Assembly (NCBI GenBank): GCA_030695565.1 | Contig: JAUYRZ010000096.1 | Location: 1 to 64,000, forward strand | DNA length: 64,000 nt | From: Archangium sp. | Lineage (GTDB): Bacteria > Myxococcota > Myxococcia > Myxococcales > Myxococcaceae | Direction: 5' to 3' | In this document: in pieces, positions 53,018 to 61,399 of the stretch | How positions within the stretch are numbered: position 1 is the first letter of the stretch | Layout of the letters: every line of letters starts with the position of its first letter | The notes under the pieces: generated by a model | Seen by the model: the letters and a program-made list of their open reading frames with translations, nothing else | The model's database searches: none | What the model was told of the DNA's origin: nothing | Translations under genes and position numbers: made by a program

Positions 53018-54417
53018 TAGTCGGCCAACCGGCCCTGCAGCTGCATGCGCAACCCCGTCGACGCGCGCCGAGGCAACACCTCGAGGGCCCGCTGCTGACT
53101 CACCACCGCCAGCGCACACAACCCTGCCTGATGCTGCACCGCCGCGGTCGCCGCCTGCACGCGCGCATCACCCGGAGCGAGCCCCGCCGCTTTCTCCGCC
53201 AGCACGACGCCTTCCTGGCAGCGCGCCTCGGCGCACCTGAACTTCGCCAGCTCGCTGAGCGCAAAGAACGACTTCGGCTCCAGCTCCACCGCCAACGCGA
53301 GTGCCTGGCCCCGCTCCGGATCGATCGCCGGCAGCGCGAGCCCCAACAACAACCACCCGGCCGCAGCTTGAGGCGTCTGCTGGGTGAGCGCGCGCGCCGC
53401 GTCGACGCGCCCCTCCGCGGTCTCCTGAGTCACCACGTTCTGCTCCTGCGCCATCAGGTCACTGGGCCCGAGCTTCAGCGCCATCTGCGCCTCGGCCCGG
53501 GCACGCGGCCACGCACCGACCGCACCCGCCGCGCGCGCCAGCAGCGCATGCACCTCCGCATCGGGCATCACGCGTTCATTGAAGGCCGTATTGAGCTGCG
53601 CCAGCTCCATCACCTGCGAGCGGGTCTGCCCCTTCGCGATGTACGCGTCGGCCGCCTGCGCCATCTCTTCTGGAGACACCTTCCCCAACGCCGCATCCCA
53701 CGCGCTGCGCGGCTCTTCGCCTTCCGCGAGGCTGCGCATGAATCGGTCGAGCGCACCGCGCTGCTCATTGAACAAGAAGTGCACCCAGAACCACGAACTG
53801 GCGGCCCGGTGCTGCTCGAGGCCGTTGAGCGGATCGGGCTCCACATCCCACGCCCAGAGTGACGTCACCGGGAGCACGCCCCACCGCATCACCTCCCCGA
53901 GCTTGAGCTGATGCGCCGCACCGCGCACCGCGAGCTTCTTCTCGGAGTCGATGGTGATGGTCTCCAGATAGATGGCCAGGCCCTCCTCGAACCACCGCGG
54001 CCACCTTCGCAACGCGCTCGCCGAGGAATGGTGCGCCAGCTCATGAAGGGTCAGCCGCAGCTGGGTCGACTCGATGAGCGCGGTGGTGCTGGCGGTGAGC
54101 AACAACGGCCCGCGCCAGTCATGTGCGAGCGTGGCGTCGAGCAGGGGATCTCCCGAGAGATCCTGCAGCTGCGCGGTGCTGGCGAAGATCACCGTCTCCA
54201 ATGGCTCAGGAGAATCCTTGCCGCCGTTGGGAAACGCAGCGAGCACCGAAGCGCGCGCCCGCTCGAGCTGCACCGCCGTGCCGCGCGCCTCTTCGGCAGG
54301 CAGGTTGGTGCGCACCACGAAGTGCTGGGAGCGGAGCTCAAGCCAGGGCGTGCCCGCATGCGTGGCGCACTCCGGAGCAACGTGCGCGCAGCTGGAGAGC
54401 AGCGCGAACACACACAC
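53002..54417 (-). CDS. Lipoprotein with a peptidase-MA-like zinc metalloprotease domain and TPRs
   Basis: A 471-residue protein starting at a GTG, with lipoprotein signal VFALLSSCAH. A zinc-binding HELAH (125-129) is followed by WFEEGLA (Glu144/145) as third ligand, the gluzincin arrangement of DUF1570/peptidase MA-like proteins. The C-terminal half is helical TPR-like (AEVHALLARAAGAVGAWPRA, PRRASTGLRMQLQGRLADYQ). It should cut or bind cell-wall or surface proteins. Its 3' end overlaps the pseudokinase gene tail-to-tail by 16 bp. Confidence 0.85.
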   Translation of the reverse strand: MCVFALLSSCAHVAPECATHAGTPWLELRSQHFVVRTNLPAEEARGTAVQLERARASVLAAFPNGGKDSPEPLETVIFASTAQLQDLSGDPLLDATLAHDWRGPLLLTASTTALIESTQLRLTLHELAHHSSASALRRWPRWFEEGLAIYLETITIDSEKKLAVRGAAHQLKLGEVMRWGVLPVTSLWAWDVEPDPLNGLEQHRAASSWFWVHFLFNEQRGALDRFMRSLAEGEEPRSAWDAALGKVSPEEMAQAADAYIAKGQTRSQVMELAQLNTAFNERVMPDAEVHALLARAAGAVGAWPRARAEAQMALKLGPSDLMAQEQNVVTQETAEGRVDAARALTQQTPQAAAGWLLLGLALPAIDPERGQALALAVELEPKSFFALSELAKFRCAEARCQEGVVLAEKAAGLAPGDARVQAATAAVQHQAGLCALAVVSQQRALEVLPRRASTGLRMQLQGRLADYQRCR

Positions 54418-54440
54418 GAACGTCGAACGAATCGTCGGCC

Positions 54441-55205
54441 TCAGTTCTTGAAAACTTCCGCGAAGAAGTCGTCCATCATGCCGTACGCGCGCGCCGCCAC
54501 GACAGGATTGTACTGGGCCCGGCCGGGCGTATTCGCGTCGACGTCGGTGAAGCTGTGCACGGCGTTGCCGAACGCCACCAGTTGCCAGTCGACCTTCGCT
54601 GTCCGCATCTCGGCCTGAAAGGCGGTCACCTCTTCGGGCGGCACGTTGGGATCATCGGCCCCGTGGAGCGCGAGCACCTTGCCGGTGATGTTCTTCGCGT
54701 CATCGGGCGTGGGCGAACCGAGCCCGCCGTGAAACGAGACCACCCCACCCACCTTCGCGCCGCTGCGGGCCAGCTCGAGCGCGCCGGTGCCCCCGAAGCA
54801 GAAGCCGATGGCGCCCACCTTCTTCACGTCGAGCGGCGCCCTGGCGGCCAGCAGCATCTGCAGCGCCTTGTTCACCCGCTGACGCATCAGCGGCCGATTG
54901 CCACGCACGGCGCCGGCGGCCTTGCCTGCTTCTTCCTGGTTCTTCGGGCGCACGGTGGTGCCGTACATGTCGGCCACGAAGACCACGTAGCCGCGGGCGG
55001 CGACCAGCTCGGCCTGCTTGATGTTCGCCTCGTTGACGCCCAGCCAGTTGGGCACCAGCACCAGGCCCGGCCGCGACGTGGAGGCGTCGTCGTAGACCAG
55101 CACGCCCTCGAACTTCGTCTTGTCCAACTCGTAGGGGATCTTCCGGGTGGTCATCGCGGCCAGGGCGGGGAGGGAGAGCAGCGACAGGAGCAGTGCGCGG
55201 TTCAT
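54441..55205 (-). CDS. Exported dienelactone hydrolase family protein
   Basis: A 254-residue alpha/beta-hydrolase. The ATG at 55205 gives a signal peptide (MNRALLLSLLSLPALAA). The catalytic triad of the family is seen as Cys136 (GFCFGG), Asp184/185 (HGADDPNVP) and His217 (AVHSFT). The family opens lactone rings or cleaves esters; the natural substrate here cannot be named, and export is unusual for classic chlorocatechol-pathway members. Confidence 0.92.
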   Translation of the reverse strand: MNRALLLSLLSLPALAAMTTRKIPYELDKTKFEGVLVYDDASTSRPGLVLVPNWLGVNEANIKQAELVAARGYVVFVADMYGTTVRPKNQEEAGKAAGAVRGNRPLMRQRVNKALQMLLAARAPLDVKKVGAIGFCFGGTGALELARSGAKVGGVVSFHGGLGSPTPDDAKNITGKVLALHGADDPNVPPEEVTAFQAEMRTAKVDWQLVAFGNAVHSFTDVDANTPGRAQYNPVVAARAYGMMDDFFAEVFKN

Positions 55206-55328
55206 GAACGAGGTCGATACCACGCTCCTGAAGGTGGCACCGCGCCTGACAGCTTCTTCACGCCTTCCAGCAACCGCGCAGAATCAATCTGCAAACCAGA
55301 AGGCACATCACTTGCTGATGGGCCGCGC

Positions 55329-56738
55329 ATGACCAAGCGATTCCTGAGCGCTCTCGTCGTCCTCTTCACGGCAGTCGCCTGCCGGCCGCCCACGCAGCTC
55401 ACCTGCGGAGACGGCACCCGCAACGAAGGCGGCGCCTGCGTCACCACGCTCCGCTGCGCGTCTGGCACGCACGAAGAAGCAGGCGAGTGCGTGGCGGATC
55501 CCTTCGCGGTGATCAACTGCGGCGCCGGCACGCACCTCGAGGGAACGGCCTGTGTGATCGACCCACCGCCCCTCGAGCCGCCTTCTCCGTGGAGCGCGCC
55601 CGTGCCGGTCTGCTCGGAAGGCACCGCCTGCAACACCCCGCTGCTGGTGCAGACGCCGCAAGGCGCGGTGGTGGTGGTGGCCGAGTCGGGCGACTCTTCT
55701 CTGTCGGTGGCGGCGTACCGGCAGACGGCCGCGGGCTTCGTGCTGGCGCGCCGTTTCGAAGGAATCTCCTCGGTGGCGATGACACCTTCGGTGGCGCTGC
55801 GCGGTTCGACGCTCTACCTCGCGTACACGGACTACGAGCCGGTCGGCGGCCAGGAGTACGGCCCCGGCGATCTGATGCTCTCCACCTCGGCCGACTTCGG
55901 AGCGACCTGGTCTGCGCCCACGCGCATCAACCCGATGCCGGCCACCACGTTGCTCTACGCGCCGCGCCTGACGGTCTCTGCCGCGGGCATCGATCTCATC
56001 TACGTCGACACCGACGGCCGCTCGTCGCTCGACAACCTGTACATCCACTCCGACGACGACGGGCTGACCTTCAGCGAGCCGGTGCGGCTGCCTTCGGGGT
56101 CGGCGTACGACTCGCTCTCGTTCACTTCGTCGGGCGTCCGGGTGGGCGACGCGCTGGAGGTTCCCGTGCAGCGCTCGGGCTACGACATGGTGAACGGCGG
56201 CCAGCTCTCGACGGTCGAGGTGCTCACCATCAAGCCCGGCCCGGTGATGGACACGCAGGCCAACCGGGTGAAGCGGGTGTACTCGTCGCGCGACTTCCCG
56301 CTCGATCCGGTGCCGGTGCTCGATGTGTCGGAGAGCGGCGTGCGGTGCATGGCGTACGTCGACGCGCCCTCACGCGACTTCAGCATCTTCGTGGTGCGCA
56401 GTCAGAGCGCGCTCGACGGGACGCAGCGGCCGGTGTTGTTGCCGGGTGGGCCGGGTTCGGCGCAGCTGGCGCCCGCGGTGTTGGCCACGCCGGAAGGTGA
56501 TTGCGAGCTGGCCTGGCTCGACAACCGCAGCGGCGCCTGGGAGCTCTACGAAGCGACGCTCAAGGCCGACGGCACGTGGCTTTCGCCGCGCAAGGTCTCG
56601 CCCATGGGCTTCACGGAGGACGGCATCACGAAGACCTTGTCGGCGAAGGTAGCGCTGACGCGGTCGGCGACCGGCCGTCAGCTGGTCTGGTCAGACTTCC
56701 GCGACGGCGTGGAGAGCGTGTCGTTCTCATCCCGCTAA
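55329..56738 (+). CDS. Sialidase-like (BNR/Asp-box) lipoprotein
   Basis: A 469-residue protein with lipoprotein signal FLSALVVLFTAVACRPP. A short Cys-rich segment repeats CxxGTxxExxxC three times (about 25-75). The remainder is a beta-propeller with Asp-box repeats (STSADFGATWSAPTRIN, IHSDDDGLTFSEPVRL), as in sialidases and related lectins. The sialidase Arg triad and Tyr/Glu nucleophile could not be assigned, so binding is more certain than cleavage. Confidence 0.8.
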   Translation: MTKRFLSALVVLFTAVACRPPTQLTCGDGTRNEGGACVTTLRCASGTHEEAGECVADPFAVINCGAGTHLEGTACVIDPPPLEPPSPWSAPVPVCSEGTACNTPLLVQTPQGAVVVVAESGDSSLSVAAYRQTAAGFVLARRFEGISSVAMTPSVALRGSTLYLAYTDYEPVGGQEYGPGDLMLSTSADFGATWSAPTRINPMPATTLLYAPRLTVSAAGIDLIYVDTDGRSSLDNLYIHSDDDGLTFSEPVRLPSGSAYDSLSFTSSGVRVGDALEVPVQRSGYDMVNGGQLSTVEVLTIKPGPVMDTQANRVKRVYSSRDFPLDPVPVLDVSESGVRCMAYVDAPSRDFSIFVVRSQSALDGTQRPVLLPGGPGSAQLAPAVLATPEGDCELAWLDNRSGAWELYEATLKADGTWLSPRKVSPMGFTEDGITKTLSAKVALTRSATGRQLVWSDFRDGVESVSFSSR

Positions 56739-56744
56739 ATGAGA

Positions 56745-56788
56745 TCCCCTCTCCCTTCGGGCCTTCGGGAGAGGGTCAGGGTGAGGGA
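56745..56788. repeat. REP-like palindromic repeat (copy 10)
   Basis: Sequence cccctctcccttcgggccttcgggagagggtcagggtgaggg, a hairpin 7 bp after the stop of the sialidase-like gene and before the convergent gene at 56810. It is well placed to act as a shared transcript end. Confidence 0.85.
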
Positions 56789-56809
56789 GCCCGAAGTCGC
56801 CCCCGCACC

Positions 56810-57235
56810 TCAATTCCACCCGGCCAACTTCTCCACCAGCGCCGCCCGCTCGGCCGCAATCTCCCGAGCGGTGCGGAACCCCAGTCGCCGAAACACCACC
56901 ACCGGAGGGCACCACCCGGCCAGGGCCTGCATCAACAAGAACCCAGTCTGAGCGAACGCGAGAAACCGCGCGTAGCCATTGCGGCGGCCCAATCCGATCG
57001 CAGTCGAACCCATCAGCGCGAAGTGGGCCATCAGCATGCGATCGATGTCGAGCTCGCGATCGAGCCGGTGGATCCGGTTGATGACGGCATCGCGCCCGCG
57101 GCTCAGCGCGTCATCCATGCGAGCGTGGGTCCTGGCATCGATGGCCTGGTTGACCTGCGACGGAGTGCGCCTTCGAACCCGGTCAGACCGGGCGCCCACC
57201 ACATCGGGTACCCCTGCGATGAAGTTGGTGTTCAT
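56810..57235 (-). CDS. Small membrane protein of the DUF2892/YgaP-transmembrane type
   Basis: A 141-residue protein with the start at ATG 57235. The N-terminal 75 residues are charged and helical (VNQAIDARTHARMDDALSRG). Then come one or two membrane segments and the family ending ALAGWCPPVVVFRRLGFRTA followed by REIAAERAALVEK. The GWCPP...LGxRTA motif is typical of DUF2892 inner-membrane proteins, sometimes linked to rhodanese domains; none is seen here. Confidence 0.8.
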   Translation of the reverse strand: MNTNFIAGVPDVVGARSDRVRRRTPSQVNQAIDARTHARMDDALSRGRDAVINRIHRLDRELDIDRMLMAHFALMGSTAIGLGRRNGYARFLAFAQTGFLLMQALAGWCPPVVVFRRLGFRTAREIAAERAALVEKLAGWN

Positions 57236-57352
57236 GCAGGAACACCAAGCAACACACACACCACGGCCACTTCCCTGCGGAGCGCGCGAACCTCCCTGTG
57301 GCATCAGGTCTCGGTGTGGCGATCGCGTTCACGTCTGACATGCTGCGCCGTG

Positions 57353-58546
57353 ATGAGTCGCGTCAGCCTGGTCCTGCTGGTGCTGCTGTCGGGTCGAAGC
57401 GGGGCGCAGACCTTCTTCTTCGAGGGCTTCGAGACGGCGGGCTTCATGGCGGTCGATGGCGGGTTCACCCAGTTCAACGACGCGGATCCGGTGAGCGTCT
57501 TCTCGTGGACGGGTGATGCCGGCGTGATTCGGGGGGCGCAGGCGCTGGTGGTGCAGCGCACGATGACCACGGGCTCGGGGCCGGCGAACTCCGATCTGCT
57601 GCGCGCGACCTTCCCAGGTCACACCGGCACCGTGAGCGTGCAGACCTGGCTGCGGTTGGACTCCAGCAGCGGTTTCTACGGAGCCTGGCCGGTGCAGCTG
57701 CATGGGGTCGGTAACCCCGGCGGCACCAACGCGGAGATCCTCATTCGCGGCAGCACCCCTTCGCTGCAGGTGCAGACCGGTGGGCGGGCCGGCTTTCGGC
57801 CCTGTACGCCGACCATGACGTTGCCCGATGCGGGCTGGCACCTGCTCGAGTTGATCACCACCGGCAACGGCACCGATGCAGGGCTCGCGCGTGGGTACAT
57901 CGACGGCGTGCCGTTCTGCGAGTCGGCCAATGATTGGAGCGGCTACCCGGTGGGTTTTCTCCTCACCGGCACCAGCGCCTACGAGCGGGCCTGGGCGGGC
58001 ACGATGGTGCTCGATGAACTGCGAGTCGCCGATGGCGTGCTGGTCGACCGGCTCGAGGTGACGCCCGGTGCACTCGCAGGCACGGTGGGCGACTGCCTGC
58101 CCCTCACGCTCGACACCGGCAGCATCGACGACGCGGGGGCGCTCGATCGCACCCTCACGGTGGACTGGGCCGTCACGCAAGGCGCGGTGGCGTTGAGCAG
58201 TGCGGGCTGCACCGATTGGGACGGTGGCTCGGTGAGCACGAACGTTCCTCTCTCAGCGCGAACGGTGTTCGGCGTGAAGCTGGTGAGCGCAGGCCCGGCC
58301 GAGGTTCAGGTGGTGAGCGCGGGTCTGCTCGGTGGAGCGACGCTCCGATTCAACATCGAGCCGCTCGATGCCGGCTCACCCGACGCGGGTCTGATGGAGA
58401 ACGACGCAGGCCGCGACCCGCAGCGCCTGGCCGTGGGGTGCTCGTGCAGTTCGGCGAGTGACGCCGCGTGGAGCCTGTGGGTGCTGGCGCTCTTCTTCAT
58501 TCAGGCGTTGAGGGAATCAGGGGCAGCACGACCGACGCCGAGGTGA
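57353..58546 (+). CDS. Secreted lectin-like/LamG-like protein with a MYXO-CTERM-like tail
   Basis: A 397-residue protein with signal peptide MSRVSLVLLVLLSGRSGA. The body has a jelly-roll appearance (FFFEGFETAGFMAVDGGF, SVQTWLRLDSSSGFYGAWPV, GWHLLELITTGNGTDAGLAR), like LamG or carbohydrate-binding modules. The C-terminus has LAVGCSCSSASDAAWSLWVL then a helix and Arg residues, the same VGCSC layout as the protein at 41789. Its 3' end overlaps the convergent lipoprotein gene by 50 bp. Confidence 0.78.
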   Translation: MSRVSLVLLVLLSGRSGAQTFFFEGFETAGFMAVDGGFTQFNDADPVSVFSWTGDAGVIRGAQALVVQRTMTTGSGPANSDLLRATFPGHTGTVSVQTWLRLDSSSGFYGAWPVQLHGVGNPGGTNAEILIRGSTPSLQVQTGGRAGFRPCTPTMTLPDAGWHLLELITTGNGTDAGLARGYIDGVPFCESANDWSGYPVGFLLTGTSAYERAWAGTMVLDELRVADGVLVDRLEVTPGALAGTVGDCLPLTLDTGSIDDAGALDRTLTVDWAVTQGAVALSSAGCTDWDGGSVSTNVPLSARTVFGVKLVSAGPAEVQVVSAGLLGGATLRFNIEPLDAGSPDAGLMENDAGRDPQRLAVGCSCSSASDAAWSLWVLALFFIQALRESGAARPTPR

Positions 58547-59009
58547 TCGCGTCGACGCCTGCGTCGTCGGTGACGCGGAGCCCGGTCAGCTCGAGTGTGA
58601 AGGAACGATCCACTCCGCCATCGGTGCCCGGGCCGGCGTCAATGCCGCCTGAGACGATGGTGCCGGCCATGGGGTGAAGCTCACCATCGAGGTCAGCGCG
58701 CCACTGGAGTCGTTCCGGAAGCGCGCAGCCGAGGTCGGTGGGCGTCGTGCGGGGCAGCGACCCTTGGGTGACCGGGAGGTGCAGTTCGCCATTGAGCCTG
58801 CCGCCGAGACGCCGGGTGGTGAAGTTCAGGCGCGTGCCGGCATCGTCGGCGATGACGCGCGCGACCTCCTGGCCCGCGGTGAAGAACTCCCCGAAATCGA
58901 GCTGCACCGCTGCGTTGAAGCGGGCCTGCTCACAGGCGGTGGGCGGAGGCAGGCGAAGTTCGCCACAGGCGCAGCAGACGAGAGGCAGCACGAGGCTGAG
59001 TCGGTTCAT
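58497..59009 (-). CDS. Hypothetical lipoprotein
   Basis: A 170-residue protein starting at the ATG at 59009 with lipobox CCAC (MNRLSLVLPLVCCACGELRL). The mature domain is beta-rich (LDFGEFFTAGQEVARVIADD, LNFTTRRLGGRLNGELHLPV, SFTLELTGLRVTDDAG), without a recognised family. It converges and overlaps with the lectin-like gene; both are probably envelope proteins. Confidence 0.72.
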   Translation of the reverse strand: MNRLSLVLPLVCCACGELRLPPPTACEQARFNAAVQLDFGEFFTAGQEVARVIADDAGTRLNFTTRRLGGRLNGELHLPVTQGSLPRTTPTDLGCALPERLQWRADLDGELHPMAGTIVSGGIDAGPGTDGGVDRSFTLELTGLRVTDDAGVDAITSASVVLPLIPSTPE

Positions 59010-59186
59010 GCGCCCTCGCCCAGCAAGAGCCTCGCCAGCCCCATCCGCACCGCGGAGAATCCGAGGGATCGTGCCGAAAACTCGGCCCATTGCCTCGTCT
59101 TGAATCCGAGGCGGGATGCGCCTGCCCCACACCTGCTCCAGGCGAGGCGGCGGTCAACACGGCACCGATGTCGTGCCCACTTGCCG

Positions 59187-59552
59187 TCAGTGGAGGTGCT
59201 CGAGAATCCAGATGGCTTCGACCGGCGTGCTGCAGCTCTGGAAGGCGCTCGCGTGCCGTTCGGGAACGCGGGTGACGTTCTCGGTGCCGGCCAGAGAAGC
59301 AAGCTTCAGCAACGAAGCCGCGTCGTCGTAACAAGCGGGGTCATCGAGCAGGTCGACCTCGGCGAAGAGCCGTCGCACGGTGCGCACCTCACGCGTGGGG
59401 AGAACCTGCCTGCCGTTGCGGTCGACCCAGTCACCGGGATCGTCTTCCCAGTGAAACGCGATGCCGCGGGCGAGCAGATGCTTCCAGAGCTGCACGGCAT
59501 CACTCCGGTTTCGGATCATCTCGGGCCGCTTCGTCGAGTTCATCTCGCTCAT
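59187..59552 (-). CDS. Hypothetical protein
   Basis: A 121-residue soluble, helical protein (ATG 59552; MSEMNSTKRPEMIRNRSDAV ... WKHLLARGIAFHWEDDPGDW). No signal or family is recognised. It is flanked by 177 and 178 bp without genes. The acidic WEDDPGDWVD segment and the alternating charge suggest a small regulatory protein, without proof. Confidence 0.6.
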   Translation of the reverse strand: MSEMNSTKRPEMIRNRSDAVQLWKHLLARGIAFHWEDDPGDWVDRNGRQVLPTREVRTVRRLFAEVDLLDDPACYDDAASLLKLASLAGTENVTRVPERHASAFQSCSTPVEAIWILEHLH

Positions 59553-59730
59553 GCACACCGAAGTACCAGAGGTGACTGACAAGTGACCTGCACCCCGCAC
59601 TGAACCCGCAGGGATTTCGCGAGCTTGCGAGAGGGCTTGTCGCCGCATGAGACTCAACTGATGGTCGCCCAACAGCCCGGGATAGTCAGCTTTGGCTTCT
59701 TCAGAGGTGGAAAGCGACAGGAAGTGCTGA

Positions 59731-60033
59731 TCAGCTGAACGACTTGATGCCGACCGCGCTCATCAGCGCTCGGTCGATCTCCTCCATGCGGGCCGCAGAG
59801 AGTGGCCCCCCAATGGGCCGAGGATTGAACAACTCCCGCCTGACCGGCTGAACGTCCTCGCACTTCACGACCGATGAGCGCAACAAACCGCCCTCACCTG
59901 CTTTGAGAGGGACGTGCCACGGCCCGAAGCGGAGCTGCGAAGAAATGGGCGCGATGAGCACCGCATGCGCGGCGGTGTTCCGAATCAGCGGCGAAACAAT
60001 CAGCGCGGGGCGCCGCTCGTCAGAAATCCGCAT
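59731..60033 (-). CDS. MazF/PemK-like toxin, short at the N-terminus
   Basis: A 100-residue protein with the MazF/PemK core: RRPALIVS, VLIAPISSQL, GLLRSSVVKCEDVQPV and a helical end (RMEEIDRALMSAVGI). MazF toxins cut mRNA at short sequences. The usual first strand (RGDVVLVDFPF) before RRPAL is mostly missing; in frame upstream there is only VRGAL before a stop. No antitoxin gene is next to it. It may be an orphan or inactive copy. Confidence 0.75.
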   Translation of the reverse strand: MRISDERRPALIVSPLIRNTAAHAVLIAPISSQLRFGPWHVPLKAGEGGLLRSSVVKCEDVQPVRRELFNPRPIGGPLSAARMEEIDRALMSAVGIKSFS

Positions 60034-60089
60034 GAGGGCCCCGCGAACAAGGAGGCTCGACGCTCACAGACCAGTCATCAGGTGACACG

Positions 60090-61208
60090 TCAGCGCTTGC
60101 GCAGGAACACCGTGCCCGCCGAGTAGCCTGCGCCAAAGGAGCAGATCAGACCGATCTCGCCTTCGGTGAAGCCCTCGTGGAACAGGTGGAACGCGATGAT
60201 CGAGCCCGCCGACGAAGTGTTCGCGTAGGTGTCGATCACCACCACGTTCTCTTCGGCGGTGGGCTCGCGGCCCAGCACGCGCTTGGCGATCATGTCGTTC
60301 ATGTTGACGTTCGCCTGGTGCAACCAGAGCCGCTTGAGCTTGCTCTGATCCACACCCAGCTCTGCGCTGTGCGAGAGGATCATCTCGGAGACCATCGGCA
60401 CGATGTCCTTGAAGACCTTGCGGCCCTGCTGAACGAACAGCTTGTCGGGCGCGCCTTTGCCTTCCGGCGCCGCGTTGTTGAGAAACCCGAAGTTGTTGCG
60501 GATGTTGCTGGAGAACTCGGTCTTGAGCCGGGTGCCGATGACTTCCCAGCCGCCCGGCGCGGCGCGTTCGGAAGACTCGATAATCACCGCGGTCGCCACG
60601 TCGCCGAAGATGAAGTGGCTGTCGCGGTCTTTGAAGTTCAAGTGCGCCGAGCAGATCTCGGGGTTGACCATCAGCACCGCCTTGGAGGGGTTCGACGCGA
60701 TGAAGTCGACGGCCGTCTTGAGGCCGAAGGTGGCCGAAGAGCACGCGACGTTCATGTCGAAGCCGAAGCCGTCGATGCCCAACGCGTGCTGAATCTCGAC
60801 GGCCATCGCGGGGTAGGCGCGCTGCATGTTGGAGCAGGCGCACAACACGGTGCCGATCTCGCTCACCGGCTTGCCCCACGCGGCGATGGCGTCTTTGGCG
60901 GCGGCGACCGCCATCTCGGCGAGTACGGAGAGTTCGTCGTTGGGCCGCTCGGGGATCACCGGGCGCATGACCTCGGGGTCGACGATGCCCGACTTGTTCA
61001 TCACGAAGCGCGACTTGATGCCCGACGCCTTGTGCACGAACTCGGGCGACGAGGGCTGGAGCGCCTGCACGGTGCCCGCGGCGATCTCAGCGGCGTGCTT
61101 CGTGTTGAAGTTCGTGACGTACGTGTTGAACGCCGCGACGAGCTCCTCGTTCGAGATGGAGTGAGGGGGTGTAAATAGACCGGTTGCGGCGATGACGGCG
61201 CGGTTCAA
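60090..61208 (-). CDS. Beta-ketoacyl-ACP synthase III (FabH-like)
   Basis: A 372-residue thiolase-fold enzyme that condenses acyl-CoA with malonyl-ACP. The catalytic triad is present: Cys156 (NVACSSATF), His297 (WLHQANVN) and Asn330 (TYANTSSAGS). I chose the TTG at 61208 because AGAGGT lies about 7 bases upstream and the product then begins NRAVIAATGLFTPP as in the family. The length (372) is larger than E. coli FabH (317), which points to the branch resembling Pseudomonas PA3286, active on longer acyl-CoA; this is recall. Confidence 0.92.
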   Translation of the reverse strand: MNRAVIAATGLFTPPHSISNEELVAAFNTYVTNFNTKHAAEIAAGTVQALQPSSPEFVHKASGIKSRFVMNKSGIVDPEVMRPVIPERPNDELSVLAEMAVAAAKDAIAAWGKPVSEIGTVLCACSNMQRAYPAMAVEIQHALGIDGFGFDMNVACSSATFGLKTAVDFIASNPSKAVLMVNPEICSAHLNFKDRDSHFIFGDVATAVIIESSERAAPGGWEVIGTRLKTEFSSNIRNNFGFLNNAAPEGKGAPDKLFVQQGRKVFKDIVPMVSEMILSHSAELGVDQSKLKRLWLHQANVNMNDMIAKRVLGREPTAEENVVVIDTYANTSSAGSIIAFHLFHEGFTEGEIGLICSFGAGYSAGTVFLRKR

Positions 61209-61399
61209 GGGCTGACCTCTTTCGAAGACCGCGAGGGGTAGCACGCTGCGCGCGTGACGACACCAACCACGAACTGACAGTCACTCCCGCTCGACAAACG
61301 CCCACACATCACTACCCGCCGGTCGGGCAGCAGCGCCGGACTCGGTGGGAGCGCGAAGACAAGGACACGGCTTGCGCTCGCCGCGGCTAACCTGGCGCG

